DNA of 15,850 bases from an uncultured Rhodospirillales bacterium (lineage in GTDB: Bacteria > Pseudomonadota > Alphaproteobacteria > Rhodospirillales > Defluviicoccaceae). The stretch covers positions 1-15,850 of the forward strand of contig CAKZLS010000525.1 of the NCBI GenBank assembly GCA_937127205.1. Reading direction: 5' to 3'. A model generated the notes under the pieces. It was not told where the DNA came from, ran no database searches, and saw only the letters and a list, made by a program, of their open reading frames with translations. Positions within the stretch are counted from its first letter, which is position 1. Each line of letters opens with the position of its first letter. The position numbers were made by a program, and so were the translations under genes. Shown here piece by piece: positions 1 to 7,262 of the stretch.

Positions 1-415
1 CGTTGCCCCTCCTGCCGAGGATGCGGGAAACACGATCACAATGGGTCTGTATCAAGGTTGGTATAAGGCCACAAGCCGCGAGACAAACTGCACCACGTCC
101 CCCGTTTCCTACCTGAAACTTCAACCTTTCTCATTTGTCCCCTAGGGCCAAGTGTCGATCCTGCGCGCAACAAACACAGGTGCGGAACATTGCCGGTATA
201 CAACGAAGAATTGAGTAGCAATGCAAAAATCATCATGTTAAACATGCCCCATATGGGGGTTATTTTGTGAGGTGCTTGGTAGATGACATGTTTTCTGCGG
301 CAGGCCGAACCTCGTCCGTCGAGATCACGGGAAGATGCAGATAAGCGTTTATTAGACAGGGACCTCGACACCCGGGCGACACGTGCAACGAACGAACAAA
401 CAAAGGGAAAAACCC
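1..415. other. Intergenic region upstream of the hemerythrin gene
   Basis: No convincing gene is seen in this stretch; open frames here are short, start poorly and lack a ribosome binding site. It is more AT-rich between about 160 and 290 than the flanking DNA. It holds two abutting palindromes at 234-258, listed separately. At the extreme left edge the minus strand reads AGGAGGGG (positions 13 to 6), a strong Shine-Dalgarno-like sequence. A divergent gene could therefore start just outside the window, which would make this a divergent promoter region (inference). I could not identify a convincing sigma70 promoter. Confidence 0.5.
234..258. promoter_or_regulatory. Two abutting palindromes, candidate operator or hairpin
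   Basis: CATGTTAAACATG (234-246) is a 6-1-6 perfect inverted repeat. It is followed with no gap by CCCCATATGGGG (247-258), a perfect 12-base palindrome. The pair lies about 160 bases upstream of the hemerythrin start, in the AT-rich part of the spacer. It could be a regulator binding site. Alternatively the second palindrome, followed by GTTATTTTG, could be a short terminator hairpin on the plus strand. I do not recognise either half as a known operator such as FNR, CRP or NsrR. Confidence 0.35.
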
Positions 416-952
416 ATGGCCGAACCACAACTTGTATTGGACTCGCAGGATCTGGGAAACCGTCGACGCAGGGGGCGATCGCGTCGGCCAACACAACGTC
501 AAAACATATCGAGAAACTTTGGAGAATTGCTGACTTGGACCGACCATTTCTCTGTTGATAACGAGGAGTTAGACGACCAGCATCGGAATCTTGTTCGCTG
601 TCTCAACGACTTGCATGCATTGCGGTTGGAAGGGACAGATCCCGACGACGTCAAGGCCGCGGTCCGTGAAGTGGAACTTCTCCTCATGCGGCACTTTTCT
701 CATGAAGAAGATTATCTCGTGCGATGCGGCTACCCGTATGTGCTGCAGCACGCGGCCGAGCATCGTACCTTGATGCGCGAGTTCGAGACCGTGCGCGAGA
801 ACGTCTTCAATCTGGCCGGTTGGGGTAGCAAGCCCGACGTCGCATGGCCTGTATTGGAATTCATGATCCGGCTCACGGTCGGCCACATGCTCAAGTGTGA
901 CATGGAATATCGCGACTATTTCCGCGCGAACGGTGTTCTTCCCGGAAAATAG
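416..952 (+). CDS. Bacteriohemerythrin (hemerythrin-domain protein)
   Basis: A 178-residue protein with one hemerythrin domain, a four-helix bundle carrying a non-heme di-iron centre that binds O2 (in some proteins NO) in the cytoplasm. All seven expected iron ligands are visible: His56 (DDQH), His93 and Glu97 (HFSHEE), His112 and His116 (after YP), His157 and Asp162. The family start signature W-T-D-H-F-S-V is at 41-47. The ATG at 416 is chosen because AAAGGG lies about 7 bases upstream; a GTG at 383 in the same frame lacks a clear site. The first 40 residues form an extension not typical of the family, with an Arg-rich stretch at 16-24. There is no signal peptide or membrane segment and no fused signalling domain. 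The gene is monocistronic, with a strong terminator behind it. Role is likely oxygen storage, sensing or delivery (inference). Confidence 0.9.
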   Translation: MAEPQLVLDSQDLGNRRRRGRSRRPTQRQNISRNFGELLTWTDHFSVDNEELDDQHRNLVRCLNDLHALRLEGTDPDDVKAAVREVELLLMRHFSHEEDYLVRCGYPYVLQHAAEHRTLMREFETVRENVFNLAGWGSKPDVAWPVLEFMIRLTVGHMLKCDMEYRDYFRANGVLPGK

Positions 953-972
953 AGATCCCTCGGAGCCAACTT

Positions 973-1014
973 GGCCGGGGCTCGTTCCCTCTTGATCGAG
1001 CCCCGGCCGTTTTT
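973..1014 (+). terminator. Strong rho-independent terminator after hemerythrin
   Basis: GGCCGGGGCTCG (973-984) pairs perfectly with CGAGCCCCGGCC (997-1008). This is a 12-base-pair GC-rich stem with a 12-base loop, followed by GTTTTTGTTT. It starts about 20 bases after the hemerythrin stop codon and should end that transcript before the transporter gene. Confidence 0.9.
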
Positions 1015-1150
1015 GTTTCCGAAATCCCAATAAGGCACCGGCCTCGGAGTCGATAGCGACGCGCAAAACGCCGTAATTCGAAAGAATAGCTCGAAAAATT
1101 CACGGACGCCCTCTAGTTTGCCGGTCCAATCCAGCAACAGGGGTAAAGCG

Positions 1151-2509
1151 ATGCCGAGGGACAGCGGGTCCGATCAACCACAGAAACGCGAACATTGGGC
1201 CAGCAAAGCCGGCTTCATCATGGCGGCGGCCGGGTCGGCCGTTGGGCTCGGCAACGTCTGGAAGTTTCCGTATATGGCCGGAGAGAACGGCGGCGGTGCC
1301 TTTGTCATGGTCTATCTGCCCATCGTCTTCACCATTGGCATCAGCATCCTTCTGGCCGAGCTGATCATCGGCCGCGCCGCTCAGAAAGATCCCGTCGGAT
1401 CCTTTCGCGTGCTCCGAGGCCGCGCCTGGCCGTTGGTCGGGTTCCTCGGCATTCTCGCCGGCTTTCTCATCCTGTCGTTCTATTCGGTGGTTGCCGGTTG
1501 GACCGTGGCCTTCGCGGCCAAAATGGCGACGGGCATGCTAAATGGCCAGGGCGCGGACCCGGCTGCCGTTTTTGGCTCGTTTATCAGCAGCCCGATGCAG
1601 CCTCTGCTGTACGCCTGCGGCTTCATGGTGGTGGCTGTCGTGGTGGTCCTCGGCGGCATTCGCCGCGGCATCGAGCGCGCCAATCTGGTGCTCATGCCTC
1701 TGTTGTTCGTGATCCTCGTGGCCTTGGTGGGTCGATCGCTTACCCTGCCGGGCGCGATGGAGGGTTTTACCTTCTTCGTGACACCGGACTTCTCCAAGGT
1801 CACCGGCGCCACCTTCACGGCCGCCCTTGGCCAGGCGTTCTTTTCATTGTCGGTGGGGTTGGGGGCGATGATCACCTATGGCTCCTATCTTGATCACAAG
1901 CAGAATATCGGCCGATCGGCGAGCTCGGTGGTGGGGCTCGACACCGTTGCCGCCCTCCTTGCCGGCCTCGTGTTGTTTCCGGCGGTCTTTGCCTTCGGTG
2001 TCGATCCCGGGGCGGGACCGGGGTTGGCGTTTGTCACGCTGCCGTCGGTATTCGCTCAGATGCCCGCAGGCCAGATTTTCGGTACATTGTTCTTTGTGTT
2101 GCTGTCCATTGCCGCTCTGACCTCGGCGGTGTCGCTGATGGAGCCGGTGGTGGCGTACTTCATGGACCAACACGGATTTGGACGCACCCAAATCGTCATT
2201 GCCACGGGCGTCGCCGCATTCGTGCTCGGCATTCCGTCTTCGCTGTCCATGGGGATTTGGTCCGACGCCACATTGTTCGGCATGGGATTCCTCGATCTGA
2301 TCGCCTTTGTTACCTCATCAATCATGTTGCCGGTTGGCGGTCTGCTCATCGCTCTCTTCGTGGGATGGGTGATGGGATCGAGAGCTATCGCTGAGTTAAA
2401 AGGTAATGGCGACACGCCGCCGGCGCTTGCCCGGGCTTGGCTGTTCATTCTCCGGTTCGTGGCGCCGGCGGCTATTGCCTGGATCCTCATCAAAGAGTTG
2501 ATTTCTTGA
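1151..2509 (+). CDS. Sodium-dependent transporter, NSS (SNF) family
   Basis: A 452-residue integral membrane protein of the neurotransmitter:sodium symporter family (LeuT, TnaT, MhsT relatives), which couples inward Na+ flow to uptake of amino acids or similar substrates. The TM1 signature is clear: W16-A-S-K-A-G-F, then G28-S-A-V-G-L-G-N-V-W-K-F-P-Y (28-41) and NGGGAF (46-51). The unwound TM6 signature FFSLSVGLGAMITYGSY is also present. Length and hydrophobic pattern fit the shorter bacterial members, which often have 11 helices. The ATG at 1151 is preceded by AGGGG at 1139-1143 with 7-base spacing, so it is preferred over an upstream TTG at 1118. The substrate cannot be read from sequence. 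The gene is separated from hemerythrin by a terminator and faces the amylase gene, so it is probably its own unit. Confidence 0.93.
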   Translation: MPRDSGSDQPQKREHWASKAGFIMAAAGSAVGLGNVWKFPYMAGENGGGAFVMVYLPIVFTIGISILLAELIIGRAAQKDPVGSFRVLRGRAWPLVGFLGILAGFLILSFYSVVAGWTVAFAAKMATGMLNGQGADPAAVFGSFISSPMQPLLYACGFMVVAVVVVLGGIRRGIERANLVLMPLLFVILVALVGRSLTLPGAMEGFTFFVTPDFSKVTGATFTAALGQAFFSLSVGLGAMITYGSYLDHKQNIGRSASSVVGLDTVAALLAGLVLFPAVFAFGVDPGAGPGLAFVTLPSVFAQMPAGQIFGTLFFVLLSIAALTSAVSLMEPVVAYFMDQHGFGRTQIVIATGVAAFVLGIPSSLSMGIWSDATLFGMGFLDLIAFVTSSIMLPVGGLLIALFVGWVMGSRAIAELKGNGDTPPALARAWLFILRFVAPAAIAWILIKELIS

Positions 2510-2587
2510 GGTTCCAACCACTCGGTTTTCGGCGCGTGCCTGCTCCAGCGGGCTGACCGTTAGGCGGATACTAGCGGCGCGTCTGCC

Positions 2588-4774
2588 TTAAGGCACCTGA
2601 CGAAGCTGCAGATATTGGGTTTCGTTGGCGAAGTTGAAGCCGACGAAGACGCCGTTGGCCTTGATGTCGGCGGCCGTGCGCGGCTCCGGCCACAGCGGCG
2701 CGTTGGGGTCGTCGGCCAGCAGGTTGACCGCCTGATAGCGAACGCCGGCATTGCCGTCCAGCGGCACGGCATCCGGGATGGCGAACGTCTCTGGCCCGAC
2801 GACGGCGTCGCGAAGGTTGACGAACACCAGCACCACGTCGTCTCCCTCCCAGCGAGCCACGGAAAAGATGTCGTTGTTGAAACCGCCGCCGGACTGCTTG
2901 TTGAGAAACCAGCGATTGGTTGACCGCAGCGCACCGCTTCCGGCGCGGGCATTGTTGATGCGCCGGTACATGGCGAATACCGCCGGATCGGCGTTGTCCC
3001 AGAAGCTCTTGATGTTCTGCCACGAATTTTGGAAATCCACTTTGTACGGAATGCCGAGCGGCTGGCCCATGTAGACCATGGGTACGCCATGATTGGCGGC
3101 CGCCACGGCGTAGCGCGCCACCATCAGCCAGACTTTGCCGTTGCCCTGCTCGTCATGGCTGGTGCCATTGTGCAGAACCGCGGCGTTGTAGCCGTAGAGC
3201 CCCGCCTCGCCTTCGAGGCTGCCGCGAAGCTGATCCATGGTCACGTCGTTGATCCGGTACAGATAGTGGTCCACCGTGGTGACGATGTCGAAGTGACGGT
3301 TCGCGCGGTAGCGTACTTCGTCCGGATCAAGTACTTCGGCGAGAAACACGAAATCCCACTTCTGCTGGCGCGTCTTGTTGATGATGTATTCCCACGCCCG
3401 GGGCGGCAGACCCTGGGCGAAGTCGGCCCGGATACCGTCGAGCTTGTTGTCGGTTTTCTCAAGCCAGTAGGGCAACAGGCGGGCGAAGTAAGTCCAGACG
3501 TTGGCCACTTCGAAGTCGTACCCGCCGACCGGATCGAGATCGGTGTACAATAGATCCCGCTCGTCCAGGGCGCCGCCCCGCGACACGTCGCCGCGTCCCG
3601 GCTTCGGACCCAGCGAGGAGTAATCGCCGAAAAACCAATCCAAGCCGGCGTCGTACCATTGGTGCTCGCCGAGCCGGTCCGCCGGCGCAAACACCGCCCA
3701 TTCCAGCGGGCCGTTTGCATGGGCGCGATAGTCGGCGTTGTTTGTGGCCCACGACGGCTTCCGGTTGCGGATCTGCACGCCCACGTCCGATTGCGGAACA
3801 ATGCCGATATCGGCGCCTCCCTGACCGAACACGGTATCGCGTCCGGAGTGGTTGAGCGCCACGTCGATGAACACGTCGAGATCCAGGTCCTCCGCCCGGT
3901 CGACCATATGCTGGAACTCGCTCATGGCGGCGGCTTCGGTGCCGGTGTCATCGAACAGGCCGTTGACCGCGAAGTAATTCCGGGTCGAATAAGGACTGCC
4001 GGGCGACAGGTTTGGCACGTCGGTGTTGGAGCCTGGATCATGGCGTTCCGCCGTAATCGGGAAAATGGGCATCAGCCAGATACCGTTAAAACCCAACGTA
4101 TTACGGACGAAATTCAGGTTGAACGGATCATATCCATCGGTGTCGTGGTTGGTGAAGTCCTCAAGCGTGCTGCGCTCGGCCGGACCGCCGCCGGGAAAGG
4201 CCTCGACCACGTAAGTGTTGATCTCGTACAGCGTCAGGTCGCGGACCTTGGCCGGCGAGACGACGACGGCAAGATCACGCTGTTTGACGCCGTCGAGCGC
4301 GAAATCATTGTGCCACAGCCACGGTCCGCCATTGATCCGGAAGCGGGTGGTCAGGCGATAGGCGCCGGCTTTGTCGATATTCAGGTTGGCGCGGAACACG
4401 TGATTGTTGCCATTCTGCCCGACGTGGTTCATCGGCACCGTGACGTAGTAGCTGTCGCTCAGCCCAGCCGCGCCGGCGTTCTCGAAAACCTTGGCGAATT
4501 GGCGCCGGTTGAGATTGGTGAACACCTGCGCCTCGACGGCTCCCGGCGGCTGGCCGTCGGCCCAGATTTCCACCGTGACCTCGATGGGAATCGTCTCGCC
4601 TGCGTTCTCGTCTATGAAATACTTGACCGTTCCGTAGTTGCCCGAACGGCCGTCCGGCCACACCGCATTGTCGCGGAGGACCAGGTGACCCATCCATGGA
4701 TCGGCCCCCGCCGCACCGGCGAAAAGGCCAAGCGTCAGAGCAGCGACAGCCGGGAACAAAAAGCGCCTCATCAT
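2588..4774 (-). CDS. Secreted alpha-amylase family (GH13) protein
   Basis: A 728-residue exported glycoside hydrolase acting on alpha-glucans. Residues 1-24 look like a Sec signal peptide (MMRRF, a hydrophobic run, then AAGA before DPW). Residues about 25-170 form a beta-rich N-terminal domain of unknown role. The GH13 barrel follows: region I DVALNHS (304-310), region II GIRADFAQ (447-454) with Arg449 and nucleophile Asp451, region III with acid/base Glu480 (FLAEV), and region IV with His540-Asp541. All three catalytic carboxylates are present. Region IV reads T-S-H-D rather than the usual N-H-D. The C-terminal part (about 620-728) looks like the usual beta domain. The ATG at 4774 has GGGGGAG in front of it; a second ATG follows directly. 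Specificity (amylase, glucosidase or transglycosylase) is not decidable. No polysaccharide-uptake genes lie next to it. Confidence 0.88.
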   Translation of the reverse strand: MMRRFLFPAVAALTLGLFAGAAGADPWMGHLVLRDNAVWPDGRSGNYGTVKYFIDENAGETIPIEVTVEIWADGQPPGAVEAQVFTNLNRRQFAKVFENAGAAGLSDSYYVTVPMNHVGQNGNNHVFRANLNIDKAGAYRLTTRFRINGGPWLWHNDFALDGVKQRDLAVVVSPAKVRDLTLYEINTYVVEAFPGGGPAERSTLEDFTNHDTDGYDPFNLNFVRNTLGFNGIWLMPIFPITAERHDPGSNTDVPNLSPGSPYSTRNYFAVNGLFDDTGTEAAAMSEFQHMVDRAEDLDLDVFIDVALNHSGRDTVFGQGGADIGIVPQSDVGVQIRNRKPSWATNNADYRAHANGPLEWAVFAPADRLGEHQWYDAGLDWFFGDYSSLGPKPGRGDVSRGGALDERDLLYTDLDPVGGYDFEVANVWTYFARLLPYWLEKTDNKLDGIRADFAQGLPPRAWEYIINKTRQQKWDFVFLAEVLDPDEVRYRANRHFDIVTTVDHYLYRINDVTMDQLRGSLEGEAGLYGYNAAVLHNGTSHDEQGNGKVWLMVARYAVAAANHGVPMVYMGQPLGIPYKVDFQNSWQNIKSFWDNADPAVFAMYRRINNARAGSGALRSTNRWFLNKQSGGGFNNDIFSVARWEGDDVVLVFVNLRDAVVGPETFAIPDAVPLDGNAGVRYQAVNLLADDPNAPLWPEPRTAADIKANGVFVGFNFANETQYLQLRQVP

Positions 4775-4832
4775 GATCTCCCCCTAACCCTAAACGTCCC
4801 TGACCGTCGCCAAAAACCTCTCCCCAAGGGCT

Positions 4833-4860
4833 CGCAACGACCCGGCTTGCAAACGTTGCG
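4833..4860. promoter_or_regulatory. Inverted repeat in amylase/small-ORF divergent spacer
   Basis: CGCAACG (4833-4839) and CGTTGCG (4854-4860) form a perfect 7-base inverted repeat separated by 14 bases. A tighter dyad GCAA-ACG-TTGC lies at 4849-4859 and overlaps the right arm. The site is about 60 bases upstream of the amylase start and 38 bases upstream of the small ORF. The tighter dyad loosely resembles LacI/GalR-type operators, which are common at glucan-use genes. That link is inference only. Confidence 0.3.
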
Positions 4861-4897
4861 TATTAAGTATGCTGGCTGAGACAAGAGGCAAGCGATT

Positions 4898-5029
4898 ATG
4901 CGTGGGCGATTGGTCAATTTCCTTTTCGCTGGCACCAAAATTGAGGTCATGGTCGATCTCAATGGCAACGCTGTCAGCGATTTCGAAATCCAGGTGAACG
5001 ACGCTACGGCCGGCGATTTCGTGCTGTAG
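4898..5029 (+). CDS. Small hypothetical protein, 43 residues
   Basis: An ATG at 4898 opens a 43-codon frame ending in TAG at 5027-5029, preceded by AAGAGG (4883-4888) at about 9 bases. The product begins MRGRLVNFLFAG and continues with an acidic part rich in Asp, Asn and Val, ending GDFVL. It has two basic residues at the N terminus and no clear membrane span or metal motif. I recognise no family. A stem-loop directly follows the stop, which supports a discrete transcript. It sits divergent from the amylase and convergent with the TrmO-like gene. It could be a real small protein or a chance frame. Confidence 0.45.
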   Translation: MRGRLVNFLFAGTKIEVMVDLNGNAVSDFEIQVNDATAGDFVL

Positions 5030-5077
5030 CGCTCGCGGACAAGCCTGCGGCTTCCATCAAATGAGGCGAGCGGGCTT
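5030..5077 (+). terminator. Stem-loop between convergent genes, possible terminator
   Basis: GCTCGC (5031-5036) pairs with GCGAGC (5066-5071), and an inner hairpin AAGCC-TGC-GGCTT lies at 5041-5053. On the plus strand the structure is followed by GGGCTTTT. It lies between the 43-residue ORF and the convergent TrmO-like gene and could serve both. The outer stem is only 6 base pairs, so this is a tentative call. Confidence 0.35.
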
Positions 5078-5560
5078 TTATGTATCGGCGGCTTTCGGCG
5101 GCGCCTTGGGGGTGAAGGCGCAGCGGTCGGGTTTCAGATCCACGAGCGGCGTGCCGTCAACGCAGTCGAGCCCTTGGACCGTCAAGACGGACCCGTCGAT
5201 GGACAGAAGCCGGACCAGCGCGGTGCCGATGGGGTTGGGCCGGACCGGCGAGCGAAGGGCAAAGGCGCCATACAACACGCCATCGGATTTGGGGTTCTGC
5301 ACCAACAGATCGCGCCGCGACAGATCCAGCCAGTACAGCACCTCGACCATTTCGTAAGCGTCGAGCCCGGACAACGCCTTGTCCCAAGGCGCGAAAACCT
5401 CGATCCGGCACGCAGGACCATCCAGGCGGCCTTGGCGCGGACACTCGTCGCGGGTGCGCCACGGCGTGCGGAGGCGGCCCACGAAGGTGATGCCCGCATC
5501 GCTGGAGACCGGGCCGTCAACGGCAATTTCGCCCGGGCGCGTGCCATCCGATTCCGACAT
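5078..5560 (-). CDS. trmO: TsaA/TrmO-family tRNA m6t6A37 methyltransferase-like protein
   Basis: A 160-residue protein of the TsaA/TrmO (VirR/UPF0066) family. The characterised member TrmO uses S-adenosylmethionine to methylate the N6-threonylcarbamoyladenosine at position 37 of some tRNAs, in the cytoplasm. The family hallmark RSPVRPNPIG is at 103-112, followed by GLDCVDGTPLVDLKP at about 130-144. The ATG at 5560 is chosen; an upstream TTG at 5587 is possible, and neither has a clear Shine-Dalgarno site. The length fits single-domain members, without the C-terminal extension of E. coli TrmO. The fold assignment is firm, but the exact RNA substrate is inferred from the family. It appears to be a single gene with its own promoter in the spacer to its right. 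Confidence 0.82.
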   Translation of the reverse strand: MSESDGTRPGEIAVDGPVSSDAGITFVGRLRTPWRTRDECPRQGRLDGPACRIEVFAPWDKALSGLDAYEMVEVLYWLDLSRRDLLVQNPKSDGVLYGAFALRSPVRPNPIGTALVRLLSIDGSVLTVQGLDCVDGTPLVDLKPDRCAFTPKAPPKAADT

Positions 5561-5828
5561 GAAAATACGATGCCAGAAACGGGGCAAAGTGCAAGACGAA
5601 TGACGGTTTCAAGTCCGGCCGAGTGGATGGATGGCAGGCGGCCGGGTTGCATCACTGTGATCGCTGACCTTGATGGGGGTGGGGGGGTACAATCAAAAAC
5701 TGAATATCAACCCCATGCACAGTAGAATTTCGCGAACTGGAGGGATCCAACGCCTCCGATTGCCTGACGGCCTTGGGATGGTTCAAGGCCACCAGGATCG
5801 TCGGAAGCGGCGTGCTGACGCCGTTTCA
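5561..5828. other. Spacer between TrmO-like and DUF1127 genes
   Basis: No gene is supported here. It contains ATCAC-T-GTGAT (5651-5661), a G-rich run of five Gs, one T and seven Gs (5675-5687), a 7-base-pair stem GGCCTTG/CAAGGCC with an 8-base loop (5769-5790), and the hairpin at 5805-5826 described separately. The promoter of the TrmO-like gene should lie here, but no clear -35/-10 pair is visible. Confidence 0.4.
5805..5826 (-). terminator. Hairpin just after the DUF1127 stop, possible terminator
   Basis: The core CGGCGT-GCTG-ACGCCG (5808-5823) forms a 6-base-pair stem with a 4-base loop, three bases past the DUF1127 stop codon (5829-5831). On the minus strand it is preceded by an A-run and followed by CTTCC, so the U-tract is weak. 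On the plus strand it is followed by TTTCATT. It probably ends or stabilises the DUF1127 transcript. Confidence 0.4.
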
Positions 5829-6239
5829 TTAAGCGGCACGCCGACGCCATATTCGCCGGCGAGGGGGGCTTTTTCGCGGTCTCGGAAATTTGGCGATTTC
5901 ACAAGACTCGGCCGGTGGCGTCTCCGCGCCGCGCCGCTGCCTTGTCATTCCGTCGACCACCGCCGGAATCTGGTCCCGGGAGATCCCGATATCCTTGAGC
6001 AACCGGTTGTCCAGTGCGTAAAGTTGACGGATGGCGGTCCGCCGGCGGTGAGCCCGCACTACTCCGGATATCACCGTGCGGCCTGCCCACGCCAGGGCAC
6101 GAGCCGTCCATCGGGCACCGCTCCAAACGCCCTTGGCGGCGGCGGTCAGCACCGTCGAGATTACTCTCGCCCGCTCCGAGCGCCCACGGGCGACATCGGA
6201 GCGATAAGGCTCTGGCATGTTTTCCGGGAAGTACAACAT
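5829..6239 (-). CDS. DUF1127 domain-containing protein
   Basis: A 136-residue basic protein with a DUF1127 domain at about 63-97, containing RRRTAIRQLYALDNRLLKDI and then GISRDQI. DUF1127 proteins are small, Arg-rich and very common in alphaproteobacteria; some members affect RNA turnover or phosphate and carbon physiology, but no general biochemical role is settled. The start at 6239 is chosen because AAGGAG lies 8 bases upstream; an upstream in-frame start at 6314 would run into the divergent promoter. A central Ala/Trp-rich segment (about 26-62) may be amphipathic. The C terminus carries a strongly basic tail (PPRRRIWRRRAA), longer than in the minimal roughly 50-residue members. The gene is divergent from a LysR gene, its likely regulator (inference). 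Confidence 0.8.
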   Translation of the reverse strand: MLYFPENMPEPYRSDVARGRSERARVISTVLTAAAKGVWSGARWTARALAWAGRTVISGVVRAHRRRTAIRQLYALDNRLLKDIGISRDQIPAVVDGMTRQRRGAETPPAESCEIAKFPRPRKSPPRRRIWRRRAA

Positions 6240-6305
6240 GGGGTTCGCTCCTTGTTCGTGGATTGACGGCAAAACACCGTCCATCACGCAGTGTCGCGAA
6301 AACCC

Positions 6306-6336
6306 ATTGATCAATCTAACGAATAGTTCTTATACT
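6306..6336 (+). promoter_or_regulatory. Candidate sigma70 promoter and palindrome for the LysR gene
   Basis: TTGATC (6307-6312) and TATACT (6331-6336), 18 bases apart, make a plausible -35/-10 pair. The -35 box lies inside ATTGATCAAT (6306-6315), a perfect 10-base palindrome that could be an autoregulatory site. The predicted transcript would start near 6343, only about 10 bases before the ATG at 6354. This implies a very short leader, or initiation at the ATG at 6366. Confidence 0.45.
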
Positions 6337-6353
6337 AATCATCATAATTTCTT

Positions 6354-7244
6354 ATGGATTGGCTTATGCAAACCACCATTGAACCCGACCTACTCCGGAC
6401 CTTCGTGGCCATTGCCGACACCGGCAGCTTTACGGACGCGGCCAAACGCGTTCATCGTACCCAGTCCGCCGTCAGCATGCAGATCAAGCGGCTCGAGGAG
6501 CTGTTGGAACGCCAGGTGTTCGTCCGCGAGGGCCGCACCGTGACCCTGACCCCGGACGGCGAAATCCTGCTCGGGCATGCGCGGCGGATCCTCAAGGCGC
6601 ATCAGGAAGCCCTCGCCGCTTTCGTGCAGTCCGAGCTTCAGGGAACGGTGTCCCTGGGCACAGTGGATGAATATGCCGTCGCGTTCCTGCCGGCCATTCT
6701 CGCCCGATTTGCCGAGACGCACCCGCTCGTTCACATGGAGGTTGTGTGCGACACGACGACGGGTTTGCTTGGGTGCCTTGCCGAGAACACCATCGATTTA
6801 GCCCTCGTCACTCATGGCCACGGGGATGACCGCGGCATCGTTCTGCTGCGGGAGCCGATCGTCTGGGTGGCGCTGGCAACCCATTGCGTGCATCTGGAGG
6901 ATCCCGTCCCCCTGGCGCTGTTTCAACCCGGCTGCATTTTTCGCCAATGGGCCGTCGACGCGCTCGCCAAGCAGGGCCGCGCCTATCGGTTCGCTTATAG
7001 CAGCGTGAGTCTATCGGGCATCGAAGCGGCACTGCGCGCGGGCCTGGCGGTCAGCGCCATGCCGCGCAGCAACGTCACCGAGGGGCTGCGCATTCTCGAC
7101 CAACACGACGGCTTTCCGCCTCTACCCAGCTATCAGATCGCGCTTCGCCGATCCGAAGAGGCGCGCTCGCCGATCCACGATCGCCTCGAGCAGCATATCA
7201 TCGAGAACTTCCGCCCCCGCGCTTCCATCACGGCCGCGGCGTAG
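6354..7244 (+). CDS. LysR-family transcriptional regulator
   Basis: A 296-residue regulator of standard LysR length. The N-terminal winged helix-turn-helix (about 10-68) includes DLLRTFVAIADTGSFTDAA, then RTQSAVSMQIKRLEE, and ends with the typical TLTPDGEILL. This version resembles the LrhA/HexA type of helix-turn-helix (from recall). A C-terminal ligand-binding domain of about 90-290 follows, beginning with LGTVDEYAV. The ATG at 6354 is given; the ATG at 6366 is an alternative, and neither has a good Shine-Dalgarno site. It is divergent from the DUF1127 gene across 114 bases, the classic layout for a LysR regulator and its target. The effector is unknown. It converges on apbE with only 18 bases between stops and no obvious terminator. 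Confidence 0.9.
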   Translation: MDWLMQTTIEPDLLRTFVAIADTGSFTDAAKRVHRTQSAVSMQIKRLEELLERQVFVREGRTVTLTPDGEILLGHARRILKAHQEALAAFVQSELQGTVSLGTVDEYAVAFLPAILARFAETHPLVHMEVVCDTTTGLLGCLAENTIDLALVTHGHGDDRGIVLLREPIVWVALATHCVHLEDPVPLALFQPGCIFRQWAVDALAKQGRAYRFAYSSVSLSGIEAALRAGLAVSAMPRSNVTEGLRILDQHDGFPPLPSYQIALRRSEEARSPIHDRLEQHIIENFRPRASITAAA

Positions 7245-7262
7245 TCCCGCTCCAGAAGCGCC

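Noticed and set aside
179..194. Possible sigma54 promoter (GG ... TTGCC) upstream of hemerythrin
   Set aside because: The GG-to-GC spacing is 11 bases rather than the strict 10, and the flanks match poorly.
36..494. 152-codon minus-strand frame at the left edge
   Set aside because: Overlaps the hemerythrin start, has no ribosome site and no recognisable domain; the region looks regulatory.
4780..4795. Telomere-like TTTAGGGTTAGGG on the minus strand before the amylase start
   Set aside because: Only two partial units; it is the amylase ribosome-binding region and needs no other explanation.
3659..4879. 406-codon plus-strand frame antisense to the GH13 gene
   Set aside because: Lies almost wholly over the catalytic gene on the other strand and has no family resemblance.
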